Positions 50,349 through 59,600 of a stretch of 64,000 bases of DNA are shown piece by piece (the stretch's first letter is position 1; every line of letters starts with the position of its first letter). The stretch comes from Fodinicurvata fenggangensis DSM 21160 (lineage in GTDB: Bacteria; Pseudomonadota; Alphaproteobacteria; Kiloniellales; DSM-21159), in the NCBI RefSeq assembly GCF_000686045.1, contig NZ_JMLV01000004.1, positions 186,001 through 250,000 on the forward strand, read 5' to 3'. The position numbers and the translations under genes were made by a program. Under the pieces are notes generated by a model, which was given only the letters and a program-made list of their open reading frames with translations, was not told where the DNA came from and searched no databases.

Positions 50349-52766
50349 ATGAAATTCACCTTCAACTGGCTGAAGGATCACCTGGAGACCACGGCCGGCC
50401 TGGACGAGATCGTCGAGCGCCTGTCCATGCTGGGCCTGGAGGTCGAGGGCGTTGAGGACCGTGGCAAGCAGTTGGCGCCCTTCGCCGTGGCCCATGTCAT
50501 CGAGGCCGCGCCGCATCCCGATGCCGACCGCCTGAAGGTCTGCCGGGTGGCCACGGCCGAGGGTGAGGCGCAGGTGGTCTGCGGCGCGCCCAATGCCCAC
50601 ACGGGCATGTATGGCGTCTTCGCCGCGCCCGGCAGCTATATTCCCGGCACCGACCTGAACCTGAAAGCCGGCGTGATTCGCGGCGTCGAGTCCCGAGGGA
50701 TGCTGGTTTCGGAGCGCGAACTGGGCATCTCCGACGAACACGAAGGCATCATCGAGCTCAATCCCGAGGATTTCGGCGGCAAGCTGGAGGTGGGGCAGGC
50801 TTTCGCGCCACTGGCCGGCCTGGACGATGCGGTGATAGAGATCGGCATCACGCCCAACCGCGGCGACTGCCTGGGCGTGCGCGGCATCGCACGCGATCTG
50901 GCGGCCGCCGGGCTGGGCAGCTTGAAGCCGCTGAAGGCCGATCCGCTCAAGGGAAGCTTCGAAAGCCCGCGCACCTGGAAGCGTGACCTGCCGGCCGACG
51001 ACCAGGGCGCCTGTCCCTATGTGGCTGGCCGCAGTTTCCGCGGCGTGACGAACGGGCCCTCGCCCAAGTGGCTGCAGGACCGCCTGCGCGCCATCGGACT
51101 GCGCCCCATTTCGGCGCTGGTGGACATCACCAACTATGTCACCTTCGACCTGGGCCGGCCGTTGCACGTCTTCGATGCGGCCAAGCTGGCGGGCAACCCC
51201 ACCATGCGCATGGCACGGGACGGCGAAAGCCTGGAGGCCCTGGACGAGAACAGCTACGAGCTGGACGGCGAGACCCTGGTGATCGCCGACGACAAGGGCC
51301 CGCAGGCCATTGGCGGCATCATGGGTGGCGAGGAGACCGGCTGCAGCCTGGAGACCACGGAGGTCTTCCTCGAAGTCGCGCTGTTCGACCCCATTCGCAT
51401 CGCCTTCGCCGGACGGCGTCTGGGCATCCATTCCGATGCGCGCTATCGCTTCGAACGCGGCGTTGATCCCGAGAGCGCCCGCTGGGGGGTCGAGGTGGCC
51501 ACGGCCATGATCCTGGATCTCTGCGGCGGCGAGGCAAGTGAAGCGGTAGCCGCCGGGACCCTGCCCGAGGAGCGTCCTGTGGTGGAGCTGCGCGCCAGCC
51601 GGGTGGCAAGCCTGGGCGGGGTGGAGATTCCGGCTGCCGAACAGCAGGCTCTGCTGGAGAAGCTGGGTTTCGAGGTCCAGCTCAAGGGCGAGGTCCTGTC
51701 CTGTAGTGTGCCGAGCTGGCGCCCGGATATCGAGGGCGAGGCCTGCCTGGTGGAAGAGGTGCTGCGCCTGCATGGCTATGAGGCGCTGCCGCTGACCCCG
51801 CCGAAGCGGGACGAGAGCCTGCCCCGCGAGGTGCTGACGGTGAAGCAGAAGCGCTTCTCGGCCGTGCGCCAGGCACTGGCCTGGCGCGGCCTCGACGAGG
51901 CCGTCACCTTCTCGTTCATCGCCGAGCGGCAGGCCCGCCTGTTTGGCTGGGAGGCCGAATCCCTGCGCGTGGACAATCCCATATCCAGCGACCTGGACGT
52001 GATGCGCCCCTCGATCCTGCCGACCTTGCTGGACGCGGCTTCGCGCAATGCGGCGCGCGGCTATCACGACGGTGCCTTCTTCGAGATCGGGCCGCAGTAT
52101 GCCGGCACTGCGCCTTCGGACCAGACCGACCTAGCCGCAGCCCTGCGCAGCGGACGGGCGGTCTCGCGGCACTGGCTGGCCGAAGGCCGTGCCGTGGATG
52201 CCTTCGATGCCAAGGCCGACGCGCTGAAGGCGCTGGAGGCCGCCGGGGCTCCGGTGGACAGCCTTCAGGTCACGGCCGATGCACCGGCCTGGTACCATCC
52301 CGGCCGCTCGGGACAGCTGCGCCTGGGGCCCAAGGTGCTGGCCAGCTTCGGGGAGTTGCACCCGCGCGTGCTGAAGTCCTTCGACCTGAAGGGCACGGCG
52401 GTGGCCTGCGAGGTCTATGTGGAGAGCATTCCCGAGCCCAAGGCCAAGGCGGGCAAGGCACGGCCGGCCCTGGAGCTTTCGGCCTACCAGCCCGTGGAGC
52501 GGGACTTCGCCTTCCTGATGGACGCGGATGTGCCGGCGGAAAAGGCGATCCGGGCGGCCAGGGGGGCCGACAAGAAGCTGGTGACCGGCGTCGAGGTCTT
52601 CGACGTCTACAGCGGCAAGGGTGTGCCCGAGGGCCAGAAGTCACTGGCGCTCTGCGTCACGCTGCAGCCCCGGGACAAGACCCTGACCGACGAGGAACTG
52701 GAAGCCGTCAGCGCGAAGATCATCGCCCAGGTGGAGAAGGCAACAGGCGGCAGCCTGCGCGGGTAG
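50349..52766 (+). CDS. pheT: phenylalanyl-tRNA synthetase beta subunit
   Basis: An 805-residue subunit with the expected domain order: MKFTFNWLKDHLETTAGLDEIVERLSMLGLEVEGVEDR (B1), tRNA-binding EMAP/OB-type region (AHVIEAAPHPDADRLKVCRVATAEGEAQVVCGAPN), the B3/B4 editing domain (DITNYVTFDLGRPLHVFDAAKL...), B5 (RPDIEGEACLVEEVLRLHGY), the inactive catalytic-like core and the C-terminal ferredoxin-like anticodon-binding domain (YQPVERDFAFLMDADVPAEKAIRAARGADKKLV). GAGCG upstream is a weak ribosome site. An extended frame from 50259 overlaps pheS and is not used. Confidence 0.98.
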   Translation: MKFTFNWLKDHLETTAGLDEIVERLSMLGLEVEGVEDRGKQLAPFAVAHVIEAAPHPDADRLKVCRVATAEGEAQVVCGAPNAHTGMYGVFAAPGSYIPGTDLNLKAGVIRGVESRGMLVSERELGISDEHEGIIELNPEDFGGKLEVGQAFAPLAGLDDAVIEIGITPNRGDCLGVRGIARDLAAAGLGSLKPLKADPLKGSFESPRTWKRDLPADDQGACPYVAGRSFRGVTNGPSPKWLQDRLRAIGLRPISALVDITNYVTFDLGRPLHVFDAAKLAGNPTMRMARDGESLEALDENSYELDGETLVIADDKGPQAIGGIMGGEETGCSLETTEVFLEVALFDPIRIAFAGRRLGIHSDARYRFERGVDPESARWGVEVATAMILDLCGGEASEAVAAGTLPEERPVVELRASRVASLGGVEIPAAEQQALLEKLGFEVQLKGEVLSCSVPSWRPDIEGEACLVEEVLRLHGYEALPLTPPKRDESLPREVLTVKQKRFSAVRQALAWRGLDEAVTFSFIAERQARLFGWEAESLRVDNPISSDLDVMRPSILPTLLDAASRNAARGYHDGAFFEIGPQYAGTAPSDQTDLAAALRSGRAVSRHWLAEGRAVDAFDAKADALKALEAAGAPVDSLQVTADAPAWYHPGRSGQLRLGPKVLASFGELHPRVLKSFDLKGTAVACEVYVESIPEPKAKAGKARPALELSAYQPVERDFAFLMDADVPAEKAIRAARGADKKLVTGVEVFDVYSGKGVPEGQKSLALCVTLQPRDKTLTDEELEAVSAKIIAQVEKATGGSLRG

Positions 52767-52857
52767 CAACCTGTCGGCAAAAGCTGGGCGCCAAGTATTC
52801 CTGCCCTGATTCAGGATATCTTAACAAGATTTTGTTTTTCTTGTGCAAGGACTGCCA

Positions 52858-52893
52858 TAAAATGCGCAGACATAACCTGCAAGTCTTGCAGGT
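52858..52893 (+). promoter_or_regulatory. promoter region with a 19-bp palindrome upstream of the GAF kinase
   Basis: TAAAAT at 52858-52863 is a good -10; the AT-rich block upstream (52820-52845) could hold the -35. Twelve bases downstream lies the perfect inverted repeat ACCTGCAAG-t-CTTGCAGGT (52875-52893), close to the expected transcription start, a classical repressor position. Confidence 0.5.
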
Positions 52894-52920
52894 CTCCGGT
52901 AAATTGTACAGGCAGGGTAA

Positions 52921-54690
52921 ATGCAGGCACCGGAAAGACCCGTCGAGGAAAGGGAACGTCAGGAAACCCTGGAGCGTTATGGAATTCTCGATGCGGAGCC
53001 GATTGCCGAACTGGATGTCCTGACCCGCCTGGTTGCCCGCCATTTCTCGGTCCACTACTGCATGCTGAGCCTGGTCGACCGGGACCGCCAATTCTTCAAG
53101 TCTCGCCATGGCCTGGAGGCCCAGGAGATTCCTCGCGAACTGGGGCTTTGCGGGCATGCCATCCTGCAGGACGGGATCCTGACCGTACCCGACACGAAGC
53201 AGGATCCCCGTTTCTTTGACAATCCGCTTGTGTGCGGCGAGCCCCATGTGCGTTTCTACGCCGGGGCGCCCCTGGAGGTTTCCGAAGGCTTTCGCCTGGG
53301 CACGCTTTGCATCGCCGACACGCAGCCGCGCCAGGAATTCGAAGACCAGGACAAGCGCGCGTTGGAGGATTTCTCGATCCTGGCCATGGATATCCTGGAG
53401 CGCGAACGCCTCCAGCGCCAGCATCTCCTGCAGAACCAGGCCCTGGTGGGTCTGGTGTCCTCGCGGGCTCTGGCCGACGGCGATGTGGACTCCGTGGCCG
53501 AGGAGGTCTGCGAACTGTTGACCGAGATCCTGATGGTCAAGCGCGCGTCTGTCTGGATGTTCGGCGAAAACCAGATGGAGGCTGCCTGTCTGCGTGACCT
53601 GCGGGAGGGGCATGGCGCGTCCGAGGATGTTGCGCTCAGTTTCGAGGAGCTGCAGGAGTACCTGCCAGCCGTGAGCCAGCGCCGCGGCATCATCGCGCCG
53701 GATGTCCAGCAGGATCCTGTCCTGCTATCGCAATTGAACGACTACATCCATCGCCACGAAATTGGTGCCCTGGTCGACTCGCCCATTCGTGTTGCGGGCG
53801 AGGTTGTGGGCGTGGTCTCGGCCGAGCATGTGGGAGGACGCCGCAACTGGGCCGAAGAGGAAACGGCCTTCGTGGCCTCGCTGGCCGATACCATATCCCT
53901 GGCGCTGGAGGCATGCGAGCGGTCACGTGCCTATGCCCAAAGCCTGCTGGACCGCGACCAGGCCGAGGCGGCCAACCGGGCCAAGGAGAATTTCCTCGCC
54001 TCCATGAGCCACGAGCTGCGTACGCCGCTGAACGGCATCATCGGCTTCAGCGAGGTCATGGAGCAGGAACTATTCGGTAAACTGGGCAACGAGAAGTATC
54101 GCAGCTATGTCCGGGACATCCGGCAGAGCGGCCAGCACCTGCAGCGCATCATCGGCGACATCCTGGAAATCGTGAATCTGCAGCGCAACGAGGTGGCGCT
54201 GGAGGATTCCGAGGTCGATCCTCATGAACTGCTGGAGGACTGCCTGAGCCTGCTGCAGCAGGACACGTTCCGCCAGGATCTGGAAGTGGTGCGCGGCTAC
54301 GAGTGGCAGGACGTGCGCCTGAAAGCGGATGCCAGGCGCCTGCGCCAGGTTTTCCTGAATATCCTGTCCAATGCCTTTAAGTACAGTTATCGCAATGGCC
54401 GCCTGAACCTGCGCAGTTGGCAGCAGGGGTCTTGCCTGCATATTGCCGTCGAGGACCAGGGCGTCGGCATCCCGGCCGAGGATCTGGCGCGCATCCGCGA
54501 ACCCTTCGAGCGGGTGCGTTCGGCCATGGCCTCCGACGGCGGCGGGTTGGGCCTGGGGTTGTCCACGGCCATCGAGTACATGCGCGCCCACAATGGCGAA
54601 GTGAAGATTGAAAGCGAACCGCACCGCGGAACACGCGTGACCTTGTGCTTTCCCGAGACGCGGATCCTGAAGTCCGTGCAGTCCGCCTGA
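52921..54690 (+). CDS. soluble sensor histidine kinase with two GAF domains
   Basis: A 589-residue cytoplasmic kinase. GAF 1 (residues 1-165) has RYGILDAEPIAELDVLTRLVARHFSVHYCMLSLVDRDRQFFKS and LCGHAILQDGILTVPDTKQDPRF, which is the type found near phytochrome-like and redox sensors; GAF 2 (about 180-335) includes ILMVKRASVWMF and DSPIRVAGEVVGVVSAEHVG. HisKA holds His364 in FLASMSHELRTPLNGIIGFSEVM. The HATPase has NILSNAFKYS, DQGVGIP and GGGLGLGLSTAIEYMRAHNG. No response regulator follows. No membrane span; ligand unknown. Confidence 0.92.
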   Translation: MQAPERPVEERERQETLERYGILDAEPIAELDVLTRLVARHFSVHYCMLSLVDRDRQFFKSRHGLEAQEIPRELGLCGHAILQDGILTVPDTKQDPRFFDNPLVCGEPHVRFYAGAPLEVSEGFRLGTLCIADTQPRQEFEDQDKRALEDFSILAMDILERERLQRQHLLQNQALVGLVSSRALADGDVDSVAEEVCELLTEILMVKRASVWMFGENQMEAACLRDLREGHGASEDVALSFEELQEYLPAVSQRRGIIAPDVQQDPVLLSQLNDYIHRHEIGALVDSPIRVAGEVVGVVSAEHVGGRRNWAEEETAFVASLADTISLALEACERSRAYAQSLLDRDQAEAANRAKENFLASMSHELRTPLNGIIGFSEVMEQELFGKLGNEKYRSYVRDIRQSGQHLQRIIGDILEIVNLQRNEVALEDSEVDPHELLEDCLSLLQQDTFRQDLEVVRGYEWQDVRLKADARRLRQVFLNILSNAFKYSYRNGRLNLRSWQQGSCLHIAVEDQGVGIPAEDLARIREPFERVRSAMASDGGGLGLGLSTAIEYMRAHNGEVKIESEPHRGTRVTLCFPETRILKSVQSA

Positions 54691-54697
54691 GCGAAAA

Positions 54698-54726
54698 AAA
54701 GACCTTGTAGCTGCGGCAAGGACTTT
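54698..54726. terminator. hairpin after the GAF kinase gene
   Basis: AAAGACCTTG and CAAGGACTTT pair at 9 of 10 positions with a 9-nt loop, just after the kinase stop codon. The plus-strand T-run is only three bases; the minus-strand one is longer, but no minus-strand gene ends here. Partial termination is likely. Confidence 0.4.
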
Positions 54727-54790
54727 CCAAGTCTGTAGCTGTTATACGTGAGCAAAACGGTCAACCACAGTCAAAAGAGGGACCGATTTC

Positions 54791-55273
54791 ATGAAGAAAA
54801 CAGCTGCAATACTTGCCGCTGGTCTGGCCGGAATGATGGCGGCCTCGGCCGTTGCTTCCGACGGAGCAGATGACTACGAGCGTCGGGCGGCGCACCAGGA
54901 ACGCATGCAGGCCTGGATGGACGGCATCGATGTGAACGACGACGGCTATATCGATGCCGACGAGGCCGCCATGGCCCGTGAGTCCATGTTCAAGCGGCAC
55001 GACGACAACAACGACGGCCGCGTTACACGCGATGAGATGGGTTCCTTCATTGAACGATTCCATCGCGATCGCCCCAACCGTGCCAACAGCCAGCAGATGA
55101 GCAAGCAGGCGTTCGAGCACATGGACCGAAACAACGATGGTGTCATCAACGCCCAGGAATATGACCTGGCCGGTCAGCAGCGTTTCGAACGCATGGCCGG
55201 GGAAGATGACCGCATCAATATTTCCGAGGTCATGGACCGTATTGGCGAGCGCCGCGGCCGGGGCCGCGACTGA
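54791..55273 (+). CDS. secreted EF-hand calcium-binding protein
   Basis: A 160-residue exported protein (signal peptide MKKTAAILAAGLAGMMAASAVAS). Three canonical EF-hand loops are readable: DVNDDGYIDADE (about residues 47-58), HDDNNDGRVTRDE (about 70-81) and DRNNDGVINAQE (about 115-126). A fourth, EDDRINISEV, lacks part of the loop. The C-terminus is Arg-rich (GERRGRGRD). Calcium binding in the periplasm is expected from the loops; the biological role is unknown. It is its own unit, ending at a hairpin terminator. Confidence 0.85.
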   Translation: MKKTAAILAAGLAGMMAASAVASDGADDYERRAAHQERMQAWMDGIDVNDDGYIDADEAAMARESMFKRHDDNNDGRVTRDEMGSFIERFHRDRPNRANSQQMSKQAFEHMDRNNDGVINAQEYDLAGQQRFERMAGEDDRINISEVMDRIGERRGRGRD

Positions 55274-55299
55274 GACCAGTCTCATCGCCTGAAAAAGCG

Positions 55300-55339
55300 A
55301 ATGCTGGGAGGGTCCGCCCCTTCCGGCATTTGTTGTTTT
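55300..55339 (+). terminator. intrinsic terminator of the EF-hand gene
   Basis: AATGCTGGGAGGG pairs with the later CCCCTTCCGGCATT (wobbles in the middle, perfect AATGC/GCATT base) and is followed by TTGTTGTTTTC. A separate perfect TGAGACcaGTCTCA dyad overlaps the stop codon just upstream. Confidence 0.6.
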
Positions 55340-55380
55340 CGAGGGGTGGCAGGGGCGCCAGGCGGTACCGCCGGCAATTC

Positions 55381-55450
55381 TTCCAGGCCCCACTCCCGGT
55401 GCCAAGGTGCTTCGAGGCATTGACTGACGTCAATGCGCCTCAGCATGAGG
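55381..55450. repeat. dispersed palindromic repeat, copy 1
   Basis: The core TGCTTCGAGG...GCGCCTCAGC at 55408-55444 (37 nt) differs from copy 2 at a single base. Its centre is an 8-bp inverted repeat GCATTGAC-TGAC-GTCAATGC. The flanking TTCCAGGCC and GTGCC stand at the same distance in both copies, so the unit is about 70 bp. It resembles the CTTCGAG...CTCAGCATGAGG small repeats scattered in alphaproteobacterial genomes. It lies in the 308-bp gap 55274-55581, which also holds the EF-hand terminator. Confidence 0.8.
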
Positions 55451-55581
55451 TTCAATTTAACTAACTGAAATTACGATGAAATTCCCCACCCAAAGAGGCC
55501 TTGCGGTTAGGCAGGGCCTCGAAGAGCCTGTCGAAGGGATGAAGCCACACGGCCAGGCGGGGCCGCTGGCGCCCTTGGGCC

Positions 55582-56328
55582 CTACAACTGCCCGACGCGC
55601 AGGCTGAGGGGCCAGGTGATGCGGCGGATGACCTGGGGGTTGCCCCAGGCCTGCTCCAGGTCCGAGAGGAAGCTGTGGAAGGGCGCGGGGCCCTGGTCCT
55701 GTTCAAGGCGTTTCACGGCGGACCAGGTGCCGAGATAGCCGGCATAGGCCTGGAAACTCCAGGTGGCTTCCATGCGGAAGTCCGGGGCCGCAATCTCGGG
55801 GAAGGGAAAATCCAGATTGGCGTAGCCGTCCTCTACATGGCTCCGCTCCGGCGGCCAGTAGGCGGCGGCCGGCCCGTCGTAGAAGCGCCGGACCACGGCA
55901 TCGATTTCAGGTGAAACGCGGGCCAGGCCATAGCTGATGAGGGCCAGCACGCCGGCGGGCCTGAGGACGCGGCGGACTTCCTGGTAGAAGGTTGGCAGGT
56001 CGAACCAGTGCGCCGCCTGGGCCACGGTGACCAGGTCGGCACTGCCGTCGGGCAGGCCACAGTTCTCGGCGGGTGCCACGTGATACGCGACGGCCGGATG
56101 GGGCTCGGCCTGCGCGATCTGTTCCGCGCTGGCATCGGTGGCGATGACATGATCGAAGACATCCCCCAGAAGACACGCGAACTGTCCCGTGCCGCAGCCG
56201 CAGTCCAACGCCAGCTCGCGATTGGGGGCAAGCTTGCCCAGCCAGGCGGCCAGCGCCGGCGGATAGCCCGGGCGGTAGCTGGCATAGGCCGTGGCATGGC
56301 CCGAGAAGTGATCCTTGAAGGTCGTCAT
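55582..56328 (-). CDS. class I SAM-dependent methyltransferase
   Basis: A 248-residue methyltransferase of the Methyltransf_11 type. It has a start FKDHFSGHATAYASYRPGYPPAL, motif I LALDCGCGTGQFACLLGDVFDHVIATDASAEQI, motif IV-like LVTVAQAAHWFDLPTFYQEVRRVLRPAGVLALISYGL. The sequence resembles the small-molecule methyltransferases seen next to trans-aconitate methyltransferase (Tam) by the YRPGYP segment; that is a loose likeness only. It stands alone, bracketed by the two 70-bp repeats, in opposite orientation to the EF-hand gene. Confidence 0.87.
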   Translation of the reverse strand: MTTFKDHFSGHATAYASYRPGYPPALAAWLGKLAPNRELALDCGCGTGQFACLLGDVFDHVIATDASAEQIAQAEPHPAVAYHVAPAENCGLPDGSADLVTVAQAAHWFDLPTFYQEVRRVLRPAGVLALISYGLARVSPEIDAVVRRFYDGPAAAYWPPERSHVEDGYANLDFPFPEIAAPDFRMEATWSFQAYAGYLGTWSAVKRLEQDQGPAPFHSFLSDLEQAWGNPQVIRRITWPLSLRVGQL

Positions 56329-56394
56329 GGGCCTGGATCATAGCTTGTCGTTCGGGGGTAGAAAACCCGGCGTTGGGGCTTTCCGATTTGCCTG

Positions 56395-56462
56395 TTCCAG
56401 GCCGGTCCGTACGTGCCGGGATGCTTCGAGGCATTGACTGGCGTCAATGCGCCTCAGCTGAG
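56395..56462. repeat. dispersed palindromic repeat, copy 2
   Basis: Core at 56422-56458, 36 of 37 bases identical to copy 1 and in the same orientation, 1014 bp away. The loop is TGGC in place of TGAC, which keeps the 8-bp stem intact. It sits in the 306-bp gap 56329-56634 between the methyltransferase and gltB; the rest of the gap holds the gltB terminator. Confidence 0.8.
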
Positions 56463-56510
56463 GGAGGGGTTTGTTCGACCGTGCCGCCGAGCCGTACGCC
56501 GTAGCGTCAG

Positions 56511-56543
56511 AAAAAACGCCCGGGCCGAGACGGCGCCGGGCGT
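56511..56543 (-). terminator. intrinsic terminator of the gltDB operon
   Basis: On the minus strand ACGCCCGG and CCGGGCGT form a perfect 8-bp stem followed by a run of T. It lies about 92 bp downstream of the gltB stop. Confidence 0.85.
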
Positions 56544-56634
56544 GCGAGGTGCCGCGGGGCTGCCCGCAAGGGGCGAGCTGGCCGCGGCTTTGGGTGTTCG
56601 AATGGCGGAGCCGTTGGGCTCAGGGCCACTTGGA

Positions 56635-59600
56635 TCAGGCGGTGGTCTTTTCGTCGCCCTCCTGGGTGATGGGATGTTCCAGGCGGCCCAGCATCTCCTT
56701 GGGCACCACCTGCCAGAAGTGGCCGCGCTCCAGCTCCCAGTCGTTGAGCAGGCGCTCCGAGAAACGGCTCTGGGTCTCGGCGTAATGCTCGGCCACCAGT
56801 TCGTGCAGCAGATTTTCGTAGTGCTCGGTTTCCACCCGCTGCCAGACCACGCTGTCGGGATTGACGCGTCGGGGCAGCACCTCCTGGGGGTCGTAGACGA
56901 AGGCCATGCCGCCGGTCATGCCGGCGGCGAAGTTGAAGCCGACGCTGCCCAGGATGACGGCGGTGCCGCCGGTCATGTACTCGCAGCCATTGGAGCCGCA
57001 GCCCTCGATCACCGCCACGGCGCCGGAGTTGCGCACGCAGAAGCGCTCGCCCGCCTGGCCGGCGGCCAGAAGCTTGCCGCCCGTGGCGCCATAGAGCACC
57101 GTGTTGCCGATGATGGTGTTCTCCTCGGTGTTCAGCAGACTCTTGGTCATGGGCCGCACGACGATGGTGCCGCCGGACAGGCCCTTGCCCACGTAGTCGT
57201 TGGCGTCGCCGAAGACCTCCAGCTTCAGGCCCTGGACCGCCCAGGCGCCCAGCGACTGGCCGGCCGAGCCGCGCAGGCGCACGGTCATGTGCCCCGGCGC
57301 CAGGCCGGTCATGCCGAACTTGCGGGTGATCATGGCCGACAGCCGCGTGCCGATGGCGCGGTGGGTGTTCCGGATGGTGTACTGCAGCTGCATCTTCTCG
57401 CGGTCGCGGAACAGCGGCTCGGCGTCCTGGATGATCTGGGCATCCAGGGTGTCCGGCACCTCGTTGCGGCCCTCGACCACGCAGTAGGTGGGCAGGCCGC
57501 CGGCATCGGCGCGCGCCAGCAGCGGGTTCAGGTCCAGGTCGTCCAGATGCGACGCGCCGCGGCTGACCTGGTGCAGCAGGTCGGTGCGCCCGATCACCTC
57601 GTTCAGGCTCTTCACGCCAAGCTGGGAGAGGATCTCGCGCACCTCCTCGGCGATGAAGGAGAAGAGGTTGACCACCTTCTCCGGCGTGCCGACGAACTTG
57701 TCGCGCAGCATTTCGTCCTGGGTGCAGACGCCCACCGGGCAGGTGTTGGAGTGGCACTGGCGCACCATGATGCAGCCCATGGCCACCAGCGAGGCCGTGC
57801 CCACGCCGTATTCCTCGGCGCCCAGCATGGCGGCGATCACCACGTCGCGCCCGGTCTTGATGCCGCCGTCGGTGCGCAGGCGGATGGTATGGCGCAGGCG
57901 GTTGACCGTCAGCACCTGGTTGACCTCGGACAGGCCCATTTCCCAAGGCACGCCGGCATACTTGATCGAGGTCTGCGGACTGGCGCCAGTGCCGCCGTTG
58001 TGCCCGGCGATCAGGATCACGTCGGCCTTGGCCTTGGCGACGCCGGCAGCGATGGTGCCGATGCCCGAGCGGGCCACCAGCTTGACGCAGACCCGGGCGT
58101 CGGGATTGATCTGCTTCAGGTCATAGATCAGCTGCGCCAGGTCCTCGATGGAATAGATATCGTGGTGCGGCGGCGGGCTGATCAGCATGACGCCCGGCGT
58201 CGAGTGGCGGAATTTGGCGATCATCTCGGTGACCTTGAAGCCGGGCAGCTGCCCGCCTTCGCCGGGCTTGGCGCCCTGGGCCACCTTGATCTCGATCTCG
58301 CGGCACTGGTTCAGGTACTCCGCCGTCACGCCGAAGCGCCCCGAGGCGATCTGCTTGATGGCCGAGTTCTCGTTGTCGCCGTTGGGATGCGGCGTGAAGC
58401 GCGCCGGATCCTCGCCGCCCTCGCCGCTGTCGGACTTGGCGCCGATGCGGTTCATGGCGATGTTCAGCGTGCCGTGCGCCTCGGGCGACAGCGCGCCCAG
58501 CGACATACCCGGCGTGACGAAGCGCTTGCGGATGGCGGTGATGGACTCGACGTCGTCGATGTCCACCGGGGTGACGCCGCCGGTCTTGAAGCCCAGCAGG
58601 TCGCGCAGCGTGGTGGGCGGCATCTTGCCGATCCCTTCGCTGAACCTCTTGTAGGTGGAATAGGAATCGCTGGCCACGGCCGCCTGTAGCGTATGGATCA
58701 GGTTGGCCTCCCAGGCGTGGCTCTCGCCGCCGCGGCGATAGCGGTAGAAGCCGCCGATGGGCAGGGCCGCGATCTCCTCGTCCCAGGCGCGGCGGTGGTT
58801 TTCCAGCACCTTCTGCTGGATGCCCGACAGGCCGATGCCGCTGATGCGGCTGGGCATGTCGGGGAAGAACTCGTCGACCAGGGTGCGGCTGAGGCCCACG
58901 GCCTCGAAGTTGTAGCCGCCGCGATAGGACGAGATGACCGAAATGCCCATCTTGGACATGATCTTCAGCAGGCCTTCGTCCACCGCCTGGATATAGCGCT
59001 CCACCGCCTGCTGCAGGGTCAGGTCGCCGAACAGGCCGCGTTCGTGGCGCGCGGCGATGGCTTCCTGCGCCAGGTAGGCGTTGATGCTGGTGGCGCCCAC
59101 GCCGATCAGGACGGCGAAGTAGTGCACGTCCAGGCACTCACCCGAACGCACGTTCAGGCTGGTGAAGGTGCGCAGCTTCTGCCGTGCCAGATGGGTGTGC
59201 ACCGCCGCCGTGGCCAGGATCATGGGCATGGCGGCGCGGGTCGGGCCCACGGCCTCGTCGGTCAGGATGACGTGGGTGGCGCCGCCGCGCACGGCGTCCT
59301 CGGCCTGGTGCTGGATGCGGCTGATGGCCTCGCGCAGGGCGTGTTCGCCGGCCTTCACATCGAAGGTGCAGTCGATCTCGGCCGCCGTCTTGCCCATGTA
59401 GTCGCGCATGGCCAGGAACTCGGCGGTGGAGAGCACCGGCGAGTGCAGCTGCAGCAGCCGGCACTGGCTTTCGTCCTCGTCCAGGATGTTGCCCAGGTTG
59501 CCCAGCCGGGTCTTCAGCGTCATGACCCGCTTTTCGCGCAAGGAGTCGATGGGCGGGTTGGTCACCTGGCTGAAGTTCTGGCGGAAGAAGTTGTGCAGCC

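Noticed and set aside
50088-52067. 659-residue minus-strand frame opposite pheT, and similar frames opposite hemA, aroC, pbpC and the TRAP permease
   Set aside because: All lie against secure genes, have low-complexity translations and no ribosome site or motif.
55491-55530. A third copy of the dispersed repeat (GGGCCTCGAAGAGCCTGTCGAAGG)
   Set aside because: Shares only the CTTCGA-type ends with the other two; too degenerate to call as the same unit.
56413-58689. 758-residue open frame on the plus strand opposite gltB
   Set aside because: It is the antisense shadow of a certain gltB; the translation is His/Gly/Ala/Asp repeats with no domain, a usual by-product of GC-rich coding DNA.
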